Source: Deinococcus sp. JMULE3 (lineage in GTDB: Bacteria; Deinococcota; Deinococci; Deinococcales; Deinococcaceae). From it: a stretch of DNA of 64,000 nt. This document shows, piece by piece, positions 8,641 to 18,009 of the stretch; the first letter of the stretch is position 1, and each line of letters begins with the position of its first letter. Both the position numbers and the translations under genes were made by a program. The notes beneath the pieces were generated by a model that saw only the letters and a program-made list of their open reading frames with translations, had not been told where the DNA came from and did not search any database. The stretch spans positions 1,560,001 through 1,624,000 of the forward strand of contig NZ_SGWE01000004.1 of the NCBI RefSeq assembly GCF_013337115.1, in the 5' to 3' direction.

Positions 8641-10185
8641 TGGGCGCTGACCGCGCTGCTGGGCGCGGCGGGCGCGCAGAACCTGACGGCGTACAGCGCG
8701 CTGGCGGGCAGCCTGGACGGGGCAGTGCAGGTGCGCGCGCAGTCGGCCGAGCAGGCCCTGAACCGACTGGACGCGGCGGGCAGGGCGCTGGATGAGCTGG
8801 CGCCGACGCTGCGCAACCAGCAGATCGTCAGTGGCCTGCGCGACGCGCTGGGCCGCAGCCGCGCGGCGCTGGCCCGCACCCCGGCGGAACTGGAAGCGCA
8901 GGTGCAGCTCGCGCGCGGCCTGATGCGCAAGGCGCTGTACGACCAGAGCCTCGCGGGGCTGGGCGCGCAGCCCGCGAACGCCAGTTCGCAGCTGCTGCTG
9001 CTCACGCGGGAATTCGGACTGACCGGCGACGCGGCCAGCGCCCTGAACGCCGACGCGAAGGCCGGGCGGCTGGAGCGCGTGGCGTGGCGCTTGCAGCGCG
9101 CGGCGGTGCAGAAGGTCAGCGCGGCGCTGCAGGCGACGCAGGCGAAACAGACGACCGGGTCGTACGTGAACCTGGCCCGCGCGACCGGGTGGTTCACGGT
9201 GGTGCAGGACGCCGATGGAGCAGGCGACCTGAAACTCACGCAGTTCGGGGACGCGCTGCGGCAGCTGACGTCCGGGGACACGGCGGCGCTGGGCGCGTCG
9301 CTGACCACGCTGCGCCGCGGTACGCAGGCCTTCGCGCAGACGCTGGCGCAGCCGCCGGCCGTGGCCACGACCCCCGCGGCGGGTGCATCGAAACCGGGCA
9401 CGCCCACCCCGGCCACCTCGCCAGCCACCTCGCCGGCCACCCCCCCGGCGCCGGCCACGCCGACCCGGACCGGTGGGGCCGAGGCCGTGTACGCCGCGCT
9501 GGGCCGCGCGCTGGCCGCCAGCGGGCACGCCGACGGTGTCACGGCCCGCGCGGCGCTGCAGGACGCCAGCGCGCAGCTTTCGCGTGTGGGCGCGCCGCTG
9601 CGCGACACCGCCGAGTACCTGACGCTGCAGCGGGCGCTGGAGGGGGCGCAGAACCGCGCCGCGCCGCGTCCCAGCGACGTGCAGGCCCTGATCTCGGGTC
9701 TGGCGAATGCCGAGCGGGCCGCGCGCGGCGAGCCGGTCAGCGCGCTGGACCGCGCGTCCCTGAGCACCGCCGGGTGGTTCAGCGGCTGGCTGCGCGCCCT
9801 GATCTTCCTGCTGCTGGGCGTGGGGGTCGCGGCGCCGCTGTACCTGCTGAACCTCGCGTTCGGGGGGCGGAACGTGTACTGGCGCGCCATCACGGGCGGG
9901 CTGGTGCTGCTGCTGCTGCCGGTGTTCCTGGAGGGCGTGTTCGGCTTCCTGGGTGCGCTCGGGGACGCGCTGGGCGGCGGGGCACTGGCGGGCCTGACGA
10001 ACGTGACCCTCTCGCAGGGTGCGTACGCGCTGCCCGTGTGGGCGCTGCTGGCGCTCGGCGCGATCGGGCTGCTGGCCTTCGGGTTCCGGGGGCTGTGCAT
10101 GCAGTTCGGGCTGCTGGGAGACCAGACCGGCAGCGCACACACGACGGTGCATCACACCGTGATCGACTGGGATGAGGACGTCTGA
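8599..10185 (+). CDS. Secreted/membrane helical protein of unknown function
   Basis: 528 aa. From the GTG at 8599 the N-terminus has three basic residues before a hydrophobic stretch ending LLGAAGA-QN, a good signal peptide; the in-frame ATG at 8629 would lose the basic part. Residues 30-245 are Ala/Leu/Arg-rich helices, followed by a Pro/Thr/Ala linker (about 255-292), a second helical block, and three hydrophobic segments near 398-425, 432-460 and 478-498. The C-terminus is short and charged (DWDEDV). Likely anchored by its C-terminal helices with an extracytoplasmic helical domain. It overlaps the next gene by one base (TGATG). Not recognised; context suggests a complex with its neighbours. 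Confidence 0.65.
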   Translation: MSAVRVKVARMSAAWALTALLGAAGAQNLTAYSALAGSLDGAVQVRAQSAEQALNRLDAAGRALDELAPTLRNQQIVSGLRDALGRSRAALARTPAELEAQVQLARGLMRKALYDQSLAGLGAQPANASSQLLLLTREFGLTGDAASALNADAKAGRLERVAWRLQRAAVQKVSAALQATQAKQTTGSYVNLARATGWFTVVQDADGAGDLKLTQFGDALRQLTSGDTAALGASLTTLRRGTQAFAQTLAQPPAVATTPAAGASKPGTPTPATSPATSPATPPAPATPTRTGGAEAVYAALGRALAASGHADGVTARAALQDASAQLSRVGAPLRDTAEYLTLQRALEGAQNRAAPRPSDVQALISGLANAERAARGEPVSALDRASLSTAGWFSGWLRALIFLLLGVGVAAPLYLLNLAFGGRNVYWRAITGGLVLLLLPVFLEGVFGFLGALGDALGGGALAGLTNVTLSQGAYALPVWALLALGAIGLLAFGFRGLCMQFGLLGDQTGSAHTTVHHTVIDWDEDV

Positions 10186-12296
10186 TGGCCAGCCTGCACC
10201 GTTTACCCGTCCAGATGCTCGGCGACCTCGTGTCGCCCCGCGCGCTGGAACGCATCCTGCAGGAGGCCGCCCAGGCGCGCGGCTCCACCCTGGAACTGCT
10301 CGACGTGGCCGCCCTGGAGGACATCCTGAAGAAGGAGGTCTTCAAGCGCCTGCAGCTGAGCGTCCCCGCGCCCCTGGCGAAGAAACGCGTCTCGGAGGTG
10401 CTGGGTGAACTGATCAAGGCCACCCAGGAACGCATGCTGCCCGCGCAGGGCAGTCAGATCCCGGCGCTGGAGGAGGCCGCGCGGCGCTTCTCGCTGTACT
10501 TCGACTGGCCCGAGACGCAGCGCCTGCGTGGCGTGCTGACCGTCGCCCGGCAGGAGGAGAAGGACGGGCGGGACGTGGGCGACCTGGTGCGCGAGGCGCA
10601 GAACCTGATCGACACCATGGACCGCCGCCTGCAGGAGGGCCTGATCGAGCAGGGTCAGGACCTCGCGGAACTCCGCGCGGCGTTCGAGCGGGTGCAGGGC
10701 ATGGGCGGCAAGGACGTCCGCCGCCTGGACACGTTGATCGGGCAGATCGACGAGGCGCAGAAGCAGGGCACGCTGCTGCCCGGCGAGGTGGAACGCGCCC
10801 GGACGATCACCTTCAACCTCCGCAAGCTGCTGGAATCGTCGGTCGTGCAGACCGTGCAGTCCGATCAGGCGGTCATCCCGACCAGCGCGACCATCCTGGA
10901 CCCGGACGCGCAGGCGCGCGTGCTGGCGCTGGAACAGGAACACGCCGCGCAGCAGCTGAACCTGACCGAACGCGAGTTCATGACGCTGCTGCAGGGCCGC
11001 ACGGACCTGCGCGAGCAGCACGACCGCCTGCGCGCCCTGCACGGCCAGGGGCAGCTGACCGCCGATCTGGTCGAGGACTGGCGCGGCCAGCTGAAAATCG
11101 AGCGGGAACGCACCCTGAGTGAACAGCGCGCCCAGCTGGTCCGCCTGGAGGACGCGCTGGCGCAGGCGACCGCCACGGCCGACATGCGCATCGCGCTGGA
11201 CTCCGCGCGGCACCTGCTTGACAGCGGCAGCCTCGCCACGGACGAACTGCAGGAACTGCAGGGCATGCAGGCCGCCCTGGCCGCCGGCGTGAACGCCGCG
11301 CAGCAACTGGAAACGCAGCGTGAACTGCTGGACATCGAACGCTCGGCCCGCAACGTGCCCGGCGCCAGCGAGGCGCTCGCACCCATGATCGCGCAGGCCC
11401 GCGCGGCCCTGGCGCAGGGCGCCAGCGTGGACCTCGCGGACCTGTGGACGCACCTGGAACGCCGCATGGGCGCCGCCGCGCAGGAACGCGAGGACTTCGA
11501 CGCCCGCGCCGACCGGGTCGTGCGCGAGTACGACATGGTCCGCGGGCTGGCCGGGGAAACCACCCAGAACCTGGGCCGACTGGCGGACACGCTGCGCGCC
11601 CAGCGCCGCCTGGGCCGCATGAGTGCCCAGGCCCGCGAACGCTACGAGCAGACCCTGCACGACGCCGAGGCGCTGCTCGCCGAGGCGCACGCCGAGTACC
11701 GCGCCGCGCAGGAAGTCACCGCCACCTTCGGCCAGGACGCCCTGAGCGGCCTGCTGGACGTGTTCGACTTCCAGGAGAGCAGCATCCTGGACACCGACCC
11801 CGGCCCGGCCATCGCCGCCCGCACCGACCCGTTCGGCTTCACGGGCGGCGCCGCACCCACCCCCGCAGCGCCCACCCCGGCGCCCGCAGCGGCCCCGGCC
11901 CCCGCTGCGAGTGCCGCGTCGCTGTTCGACACGCTGCTCTCGGGCGTGAGCGCCGCGCCCGCCAGCGCCCCGACCACCCCGGACCCCGCGCCGAGCCCGG
12001 CAGCGGGCAGTCCCTTCTCGTTCGGTGCGCCCGCCACCCCGGCGGAACCGGTCGAGACGTGGCTGTTCGTGCAGGGCCAGATCCAGCACGGCGCGTACAC
12101 CCTGGCCGCGCAGGGCATGAGCGCCCTGCTGCAGCAGGCCAGCGCGCTGGGCCTGCAACGCCTGGACATGGGCGACGCCACGCACGTCTGGTCGGCGCGC
12201 AGCACCACCCCCGGCGAGTGGCGCGTGGGCCGCGCCCTGAACTGGACGGACCTCGACGAACAGGTCGGTTCCTGGCTCGACACCGGCCAGAGCTGA
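10185..12296 (+). CDS. Large coiled-coil protein of unknown function
   Basis: 703 aa, start codon overlapping the previous stop (TGATG). Residues about 1-545 are almost wholly charged helices with heptad-like runs (LREQHDRLRALHGQGQ, ELQELQGMQAALAAG), predicted coiled coil and cytoplasmic. Then a Pro/Ala linker (about 555-640) and a C-terminal 65-residue segment with WLFVQGQIQHGAY and TTPGEWRVGRALNW, which looks folded and could be a docking domain. No signal peptide or membrane segment. Third gene of the operon, followed by a terminator. I do not recognise a family; a scaffold or cytoskeletal role beside a roadblock protein is inference. Confidence 0.65.
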   Translation: MASLHRLPVQMLGDLVSPRALERILQEAAQARGSTLELLDVAALEDILKKEVFKRLQLSVPAPLAKKRVSEVLGELIKATQERMLPAQGSQIPALEEAARRFSLYFDWPETQRLRGVLTVARQEEKDGRDVGDLVREAQNLIDTMDRRLQEGLIEQGQDLAELRAAFERVQGMGGKDVRRLDTLIGQIDEAQKQGTLLPGEVERARTITFNLRKLLESSVVQTVQSDQAVIPTSATILDPDAQARVLALEQEHAAQQLNLTEREFMTLLQGRTDLREQHDRLRALHGQGQLTADLVEDWRGQLKIERERTLSEQRAQLVRLEDALAQATATADMRIALDSARHLLDSGSLATDELQELQGMQAALAAGVNAAQQLETQRELLDIERSARNVPGASEALAPMIAQARAALAQGASVDLADLWTHLERRMGAAAQEREDFDARADRVVREYDMVRGLAGETTQNLGRLADTLRAQRRLGRMSAQARERYEQTLHDAEALLAEAHAEYRAAQEVTATFGQDALSGLLDVFDFQESSILDTDPGPAIAARTDPFGFTGGAAPTPAAPTPAPAAAPAPAASAASLFDTLLSGVSAAPASAPTTPDPAPSPAAGSPFSFGAPATPAEPVETWLFVQGQIQHGAYTLAAQGMSALLQQASALGLQRLDMGDATHVWSARSTTPGEWRVGRALNWTDLDEQVGSWLDTGQS

Positions 12297-12313
12297 GCGC
12301 CGCCCGTGATTTC

Positions 12314-12343
12314 CGGCCTTCACCCCACGTGAAGGCCGTTTCT
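12314..12343 (+). terminator. Intrinsic terminator of the roadblock operon
   Basis: Perfect 10-bp stem 12314-12323 with 12329-12338 around a 5-nt loop, then tttctc. It closes the three-gene operon ahead of ackA. Confidence 0.7.
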
Positions 12344-12389
12344 CATGCGTGGGGCCGCGCGTCCCTGTGCCCACTGTCAGAATGGGCAC

Positions 12390-13589
12390 ATGTGGACTCT
12401 GGTGCTGAATTGCGGGTCGAGCAGCGTGAAGTTCGCGCTGCTGGACGTGCAGGGTGGGCAGGTGCGGCTGTCGGGGCTGGCGGAGCGGTTGGGGTCGGCG
12501 GGCGCGTCGGCGCGCGTGGAGGTGGACGGCGCGCGGCGCGTGGTGGATCTGGCGGGCGGCAGTTACGCGGAGGCGTTCGCGGTGATCGCGGGGGCGCTGG
12601 ATGAGCTGGGCGTGCGCGCGGGGGTGGGCGCGGTCGGGCACCGGGTGGTGCACGGCGGGGAGCGCTTCAGTGCCCCGGCGCTGATCACGCCGGAGGTCCT
12701 GGCGGAGATCCGGGCGTGTGTGCCGCTGGCGCCGCTGCACAATCCGGCGAACATCGCGGGGATCGAGGCGGCGCAGGCGGCGTTCCCAGGCGCGGCGCAC
12801 GTGGCGGTGTTCGACACGGCGTTCCATCAGAGCATGCCGGAGGTCGCGTATCGGTACGCGGTGCCGGGCGAGTGGTACCGGCAGCACGGGGTGCGGCGGT
12901 ACGGGTTTCACGGGACGAGTCACGCGTTCGTGGCGGCCCGCGCGGCTGATCTGCTGGGGCGGCCGCTGGCGGAGTTGAATCTGGTGACGGCGCACCTGGG
13001 GAACGGGTGCAGCGTGTGCGCGGTGCAGGGGGGCCGCAGCGTGGACACCAGCATGGGCCTGACGCCGCTGGAGGGGCTGGTCATGGGCACGCGCAGCGGG
13101 GACGTGGATCCGGGGCTGCATGATTACATCGCGCGGCAGGCGGGCCTGAGCCTGTCGGAGGTGACGGCCGCGTTGAACCGCGAGAGTGGCCTGCTGGGCC
13201 TGTCGGGGCTGAGCAACGACATGCGTGAGCTGGAGGAAGCCGCCGGGCGCGGGCACGCGGGGGCGCGGCTGGCGCTGGACGTGTTCGTGCACCGCCTCGC
13301 CAAGTCAATGGCGGGGATGGCGGCGGCGATGGGCCGGGTGGACGGGCTGGTGTTCACGGGCGGCATCGGGGAGAACAGCGCCTGGGTGCGCGGCGCGGTG
13401 CTCGCGCGGCTGGCGGTGCTGGGCGCGCGGGTGGACGAGACGGCGAACGCGGCGGCGGTGCGTGGGCAGTCGGGCGTGATCAGCGCGCCGGACGCCCTGG
13501 CAGCGCTGGTCGTGAACACGAACGAGGAACTGATGATCGCGCAGCAGACCCAGGAATTACTGGCTGAACTGAAGGAGGTTGAGGCATGA
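12390..13589 (+). CDS. ackA: Acetate kinase
   Basis: Reversible ATP + acetate to acetyl phosphate + ADP. The 399-aa protein starts MWTLVLNCGSSSVKFALL (phosphate-binding NxGSSSxK) and contains FDTAFHQSMP, RRYGFHGTSHAFV, HLGNGCSVCAV, LTPLEGLVMGTRSGDVDP and FTGGIGEN, all hallmark ASKHA-fold motifs. Start ATG 12390: the longer frame from 12345 adds 15 unrelated residues. CAGAAT 12378-12383 ends 6 nt before the ATG, a weak leaderless box. It overlaps pta by 4 nt (ATGA), so the two are co-translated. Confidence 0.95.
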   Translation: MWTLVLNCGSSSVKFALLDVQGGQVRLSGLAERLGSAGASARVEVDGARRVVDLAGGSYAEAFAVIAGALDELGVRAGVGAVGHRVVHGGERFSAPALITPEVLAEIRACVPLAPLHNPANIAGIEAAQAAFPGAAHVAVFDTAFHQSMPEVAYRYAVPGEWYRQHGVRRYGFHGTSHAFVAARAADLLGRPLAELNLVTAHLGNGCSVCAVQGGRSVDTSMGLTPLEGLVMGTRSGDVDPGLHDYIARQAGLSLSEVTAALNRESGLLGLSGLSNDMRELEEAAGRGHAGARLALDVFVHRLAKSMAGMAAAMGRVDGLVFTGGIGENSAWVRGAVLARLAVLGARVDETANAAAVRGQSGVISAPDALAALVVNTNEELMIAQQTQELLAELKEVEA

Positions 13590-15691
13590 AGACGTTGTTT
13601 GTCGCCCCGACCCGCAACGGTGTGGGCCTGAGCAGCACGGCGCTGGGTCTGACGCGGGCGCTGGAACGGCAGGGCCTGAAGGTCGCGTTCCTGAAACCCA
13701 TCGCGCAGACGCACGAGCTGCGTACCGACGACAGCGTGCATTTCGCGCGGGCGCTGGCGCACCTAAGCGTGCCCGACCCGATCGCGCTGGCGCTGGCCGA
13801 GGAGCAGCTCAGTCACGGCGGCGAGGAGGACCTGATGGAGAGCGTCGTGGCCCTCTCCCAGGAGGTCACGGAGGGCGGCGCGGACGTCCTGATCGCCGAG
13901 GGCCTCGCACTCAATGAGCGGAATACCTACGCCGGGGCGCTGAACGCCAGCCTCGCGCGGAACCTCCAGGCGGACACGGTCCTGGTGTCCAGTCTGGCGG
14001 GGGTCACGCCGGGCGAACTGGCCGACGAGCTGGAGATCGCCGCGCAGGCGTACCGGCGTAGCGACGGGTCGGGCCTCAGCGGGTACGTGCTGAACTTCGC
14101 CCCGCCCGGCCTGGACTACGGCACGCTGATGGCCGAGTTGCGCTCACGCAGTCGCGTACTGGCCAGCGGGGAGCTGCCGCTGCTGGGCGTGGTGTCGCAG
14201 TCGGTGGGATTGAACGCGCCGCGCACGCTGGACATCGCCCGGCACCTGCGCGCCGACGTGGTGAACGAGGGCGAGGCCGGCGTCCGCCGCGTGACGAGTA
14301 CCGTCGTGACGGCCCGCACCGTGCCGCGCATGGCGCACCTGTTCGTGCCGGGCGCGCTGGTCGTCACGCCCGGCGACCGCGAGGACGTCATCATGGCCGC
14401 CGCGCTGTCGCACCTCAGCGGCGTGCCGCTGGCGGGGCTGATGTTCACGTCCGGCAGCGGCCCCGAGGACAGCATCGAGCGGCTGTGCCGCGCCGCGCTG
14501 GGCAGCACCCTGCCGGTCCTGCGGGTGAACACGAACTCCTTCGAGACCGCCTCGCGCCTCTCGCGGCTGGACGCGCGCGTGCCGCACGACGACCCGCAGC
14601 GGATGGACCGCATGCTGGACTTCATCGCGGACCGGCTGGACACCGTGCCGCTCGGCACGCGCCTGCGCGCCCCGCTGGACGGCGAGCGCCGCCTGCCGCC
14701 CAGCGCGTTCCGCTACGAACTCATCCAGAAGGCCCGCGCGGCCGCCAGACGCATCGTGCTGCCCGAGGGGGACGAGCCGCGCACCGTGAAGGCCGCGATC
14801 CGCTGCGTCGAGAAGGGCATCGCCCGCCCCGTGCTGCTCGCCAAGCCCGAGCGGGTGCGGCAGGTGGCCGAGGGGCAGGGCCTCACGCTGCCCGAGGGGC
14901 TGGAGGTTCTCGATCCGGACACCATCCGCGCGCTGTACGTCGCGCCGATGGTCGAACTGCGCAGGAGCAAGGGCCTGACCGCCCCGCAGGCCGAGGCGCA
15001 GCTGGAGGACACCGTCGTGCTGGGCACCATGATGCTCGCGCTGGGCGAGGTGGACGGCCTCGTGTCCGGCGCGATCCACACCACCGCGAACACCGTGCGG
15101 CCCGCGCTGCAGCTCATCAAGACCGCGCCCGGCTCGAAACTCGTCAGCAGCGTGTTCTTCATGCTGATGCCCGAGCAGGTGCTCGTGTACGGCGACGCCG
15201 CCATCAACCCCAACCCGAACGCCGAGGAACTCGCCGACATCGCCATCCAGAGTGCCGACAGCGCCCGCGCGTTCGGCATCACGCCCAGGGTCGCCATGCT
15301 GTCCTACTCCACCGGGGAATCCGGCAGCGGCGAGGACGTCGAGAAGGTCAAGGCCGCCACCGCCCTGGTGCGCGAGCGCCGCCCGGACCTCCTCGTGGAC
15401 GGTCCCATGCAGTACGACGCCGCGTCCGTCCTTTCGGTCGGGCAGCAGAAAGCCCCCGGCAGTCCCGTTGCGGGCCGCGCCACCGTGTTCATCTTCCCCG
15501 ACCTGAACACCGGCAACACCACCTACAAGGCCGTGCAGCGCGCCGCCGGGGTCGTCGCCGTGGGGCCCATGCTCCAGGGCCTGCGCAAACCCGTCAACGA
15601 CCTCAGTCGCGGCGCACTCGTGGACGACATCGTGTACACCATCGCCCTGACCGCCATCCAGGCCACGCAGGTCACAGGGGCGGACAGTTGA
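13586..15691 (+). CDS. pta: Phosphate acetyltransferase (long form)
   Basis: Acetyl phosphate + CoA to acetyl-CoA + phosphate. 701 aa, the long type: an N-terminal P-loop-like (BioD-related) domain beginning MKTLFVAPTRNGVGLSS, a DRTGG domain around 215-330, and the catalytic PTA_PTB domain from about 375 (RIVLPEGDEPRTVKAA ... GAIHTTANTVRPALQ ... GPMQYDAA ... FPDLNTGNTTYKAVQR). Its start overlaps the ackA stop. A hairpin at 15707-15756 separates it from the convergent permease gene. Confidence 0.95.
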   Translation: MKTLFVAPTRNGVGLSSTALGLTRALERQGLKVAFLKPIAQTHELRTDDSVHFARALAHLSVPDPIALALAEEQLSHGGEEDLMESVVALSQEVTEGGADVLIAEGLALNERNTYAGALNASLARNLQADTVLVSSLAGVTPGELADELEIAAQAYRRSDGSGLSGYVLNFAPPGLDYGTLMAELRSRSRVLASGELPLLGVVSQSVGLNAPRTLDIARHLRADVVNEGEAGVRRVTSTVVTARTVPRMAHLFVPGALVVTPGDREDVIMAAALSHLSGVPLAGLMFTSGSGPEDSIERLCRAALGSTLPVLRVNTNSFETASRLSRLDARVPHDDPQRMDRMLDFIADRLDTVPLGTRLRAPLDGERRLPPSAFRYELIQKARAAARRIVLPEGDEPRTVKAAIRCVEKGIARPVLLAKPERVRQVAEGQGLTLPEGLEVLDPDTIRALYVAPMVELRRSKGLTAPQAEAQLEDTVVLGTMMLALGEVDGLVSGAIHTTANTVRPALQLIKTAPGSKLVSSVFFMLMPEQVLVYGDAAINPNPNAEELADIAIQSADSARAFGITPRVAMLSYSTGESGSGEDVEKVKAATALVRERRPDLLVDGPMQYDAASVLSVGQQKAPGSPVAGRATVFIFPDLNTGNTTYKAVQRAAGVVAVGPMLQGLRKPVNDLSRGALVDDIVYTIALTAIQATQVTGADS

Positions 15692-15706
15692 TGGGTGATG
15701 GTTGAT

Positions 15707-15756
15707 GGACAGAGAGGGGTGCGTGATCTGAACTCACGCGCCCCTCTCCCCTGTCC
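15707..15756. terminator. Bidirectional hairpin between pta and LptG-like gene
   Basis: Long inverted repeat: ggacagagaggggtgcgtga pairs with the rc of tcacgcgcccctctcccctgtcc with small bulges, filling the gap between two convergent stop codons. Confidence 0.6.
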
Positions 15757-15757
15757 G

Positions 15758-16900
15758 TTACCGGCGGGCGCTGAGCCAGAGCAGGAGGCTGCCCGCGAGG
15801 ACGGCGACGAGGTCGGGGGCGTACGCGGCGACGGCGCCGGGCAGGGCGCCCTTCTCGCCCATGACGTTGAAGACGCTGTACGTGGCGTAGTACGCGAAGG
15901 TCAGCATGAGCGCCCAGACGAAGCCGACGTTGCGGCCACTGCGGAAGCTGAACACGGCGAGGCTGACGCCGAAGAATGCGAGGGCCAGCGCGGCGAGGGG
16001 CGCGGCGAATTTCTGGTGCAGCGCGGTGAATTCGGCGGGCGCCTGGACGCCCTGGGTGCGGTAGGTGTTCACGCGCTGCCACAGGACCGGGAGGGGGTCG
16101 TTGACGGGTTTGCCCTGCGCAGCGCTGCCGAGGTCGGTGCCGGTGTCCTGCAGGGGCAGGGTGCCGGTCTCGAAGCTGAGGATGGTGACGGGGCGGGCGT
16201 CCTGGTACGTGACGCGCTGTCCGTCCTTCAGCGTCAGGGTGGTGCTGCCGGGCACGAGGCGGCCTTCGCGGGCGGTGATGACCTCGCGGGGGGGGAGGCC
16301 GTCTTGCATGGTGACGATGCGCAGGTCGCGGAGTTCACCGCCGGGGAGGATCTGGCCGATGCTGATGGCGCGGCCCAGTGCGTCGCGCAGGACGACGTTC
16401 TGCTCGCCGAGTCCGAGGACGCGGGGGTTGGCGAGGACGATCTGCTGCTGCACTTCCCCGATCTGCGTCTGCGCGCGGGGGACGAGGCCCTCGCCGAGCG
16501 CGAAGGCCAGTGCAGTGACCGCAGCGGCGAGGATCAGGACGGGGCGGTAGAGGCGCGTGGCGGGAATCCCGGCGGCCAGGGCGCTCTTGATCTCGCTGTC
16601 GGCGGCCAGTCGTGAGAGGCCGAGCAGTACGGCGAACATCAGGGCGATGGGCAGGGCGCGGGCGGCGGCCTCGGGGACGTTCAGCGCGAGCAGCCGCGCG
16701 ACGAGCAGGGGCGGCGCGCCCTTGGCGAGCAGCGGCGCGAGGTAGCGTTCCAGGCTGGCGACGACCAGCAGGGCGATCACGGCGGCCAGCGCGCCGAACA
16801 GCAGCGGCGCGATCTCCGCGAGGACGTACCGTTCGAAGGTCTTCAGGCGCGGCGCGGCTCGTGGGGCGCGCGGGGCGGGTGGGGTGGCGGGGCGGGTCAC
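15758..16900 (-). CDS. LptF/LptG-family permease (second copy)
   Basis: 380-aa integral membrane protein of the YjgP/YjgQ family, whose members form the membrane part of the LptB2FG lipid transporter. Membrane helices lie near residues 30-52, 70-90, 100-130 and, after a beta-rich extracytoplasmic domain (about 145-265), near 290-380. Typical features are a membrane-interface DSEIKSALAAGIPATRLYRP segment. The GTG at 16900 overlaps the stop of the upstream family member by 4 nt; longer frames upstream are shadows of that gene. Deinococcus is reported to lack LPS, so the cargo is unknown. Confidence 0.8.
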   Translation of the reverse strand: MTRPATPPAPRAPRAAPRLKTFERYVLAEIAPLLFGALAAVIALLVVASLERYLAPLLAKGAPPLLVARLLALNVPEAAARALPIALMFAVLLGLSRLAADSEIKSALAAGIPATRLYRPVLILAAAVTALAFALGEGLVPRAQTQIGEVQQQIVLANPRVLGLGEQNVVLRDALGRAISIGQILPGGELRDLRIVTMQDGLPPREVITAREGRLVPGSTTLTLKDGQRVTYQDARPVTILSFETGTLPLQDTGTDLGSAAQGKPVNDPLPVLWQRVNTYRTQGVQAPAEFTALHQKFAAPLAALALAFFGVSLAVFSFRSGRNVGFVWALMLTFAYYATYSVFNVMGEKGALPGAVAAYAPDLVAVLAGSLLLWLSARR

Positions 16901-17943
16901 CGGAGCCTCCAGGCGAGCGCGGCGGCGAGGATCAGGAACGCGAGGTTCGGCGTCCAGGCGGCCAGGTCGGGCTGCACTGCCCCGGCGCGCGCCAGGCCGG
17001 GCATGGTGGTCCACAGGACGTAGAAGCCCACCAGGAACACCAGCACGGCGCCGAACGCGGCGGCGCGGTTGCGCAGCAGCAGGCCCAGCGCCCCGGCGGC
17101 CAGCGCGAAGATGATGGGCGTGACGGGGTCGGCGGTGCGCTGCGCGACGGTGAACGCGGCCTCGCGGCGGTCGGTGCCGGGCAGGCCGGGGTCGGCGGCG
17201 CGTCCCCGCAGGACCGGGGTGGTGGTCTGTTCCACCTCGATGATGGCGGGGCGCAGCCGGTCGGTCTGTGGCACGGTGACCGGTCCGGTCAGGGCGCGGG
17301 GGGGCTGGCCGGGGCGGGTTTCCCAGGGGGCCAGCAGCGTCCAGGTGCGCGTGCGGGTGTTCCAGGTGCCGGTGCTGGCGGTCAGGATGGTCTGACCGCG
17401 CTGCACCATGACGCCCTGCAGCTGCGCCTCGTCGCTGCCGGGTGGCGTGATGACCTTCCCGGCGTAGTACAGCGCGCCGGGCGGGGCGTAGGTGTAGCGC
17501 AGCTGCTCGGGGGGTGGGGGGGTCATGTTGTACACGCCGTACCAGGTGTTCCACCAGCGGGCCATGCCCTGCGGCGCGAACTGGTTGGCGTTCCCGTACG
17601 TGACGGCCGCGACGAGCAGGAACGGCAGCGCGAGGGGCCACACCAGCCGCAGCGGCGGCACGCCCCCGGCGCTGATGGCTTTGAGTTCGTTGTCGCTCTG
17701 CATGCGCGCCAGTGCCAGCAGGATCGCAAACGGCACGGCGAGGACGAGGCTGCGGTTCAGGAAGCTGGGCGCGAGGCTCAGGAAGGCGGCGGCGGCGGTG
17801 CCGAACGCGGGTTTGTACGTGATGAGGTTCGCGACGGTGCTGCTCAGGGCGTCCGTGAGTTGCAGCGCGAGGAACAGCGCGACGCCCGCCGCGTACCAGC
17901 GCGTGACCTCGGCCAGAACGAGGCGGATCAGGAGTGACGGCAC
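16897..17943 (-). CDS. LptF/LptG-family permease (first copy)
   Basis: 348-aa member of the YjgP/YjgQ family, paired with the next gene as an LptF-LptG-like heterodimer. Helices are visible near 5-35, 55-80, 100-118 and, after a beta-rich domain (120-265), near 270-345. The typical MQSDNELKAISAGGVPPLRLVWP loop is present. Start GTG; TAGAAT at 17951-17956 (minus strand) lies 7 nt before it, so probably leaderless. No LptB ATPase is in the window; it would have to be encoded elsewhere. Confidence 0.8.
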   Translation of the reverse strand: MPSLLIRLVLAEVTRWYAAGVALFLALQLTDALSSTVANLITYKPAFGTAAAAFLSLAPSFLNRSLVLAVPFAILLALARMQSDNELKAISAGGVPPLRLVWPLALPFLLVAAVTYGNANQFAPQGMARWWNTWYGVYNMTPPPPEQLRYTYAPPGALYYAGKVITPPGSDEAQLQGVMVQRGQTILTASTGTWNTRTRTWTLLAPWETRPGQPPRALTGPVTVPQTDRLRPAIIEVEQTTTPVLRGRAADPGLPGTDRREAAFTVAQRTADPVTPIIFALAAGALGLLLRNRAAAFGAVLVFLVGFYVLWTTMPGLARAGAVQPDLAAWTPNLAFLILAAALAWRLR

Positions 17944-17970
17944 GTGCCGGATTCTAGCGGGCCAGCATGA

Positions 17971-17999
17971 GGGCGGCAGGCAGAGAAGCCCGCCGCCCC
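17971..17999 (-). terminator. Hairpin after ddrC
   Basis: gggcggcaggc (17971-17981) pairs with gcccgccgccc (17988-17998) with one bulge; it lies between the ddrC stop and the LptF-like promoter. Confidence 0.45.
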
Positions 18000-18009
18000 T
18001 GGGTGGACG

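Noticed and set aside
12382..12408. Nine-codon micro-ORF overlapping ackA start
   Set aside because: Its ATG lies within the ackA -10-like box and the frame ends inside ackA without an NTGA overlap, unlike the yqeK and rsmD cases.
10203..13292. 1029-codon open frame on the minus strand
   Set aside because: It lies opposite the coiled-coil gene and ackA, has no domain, and is rich in His/Arg/Gln as expected from antisense of GC-rich Ala/Leu codons. The sense genes have motifs and start signals.
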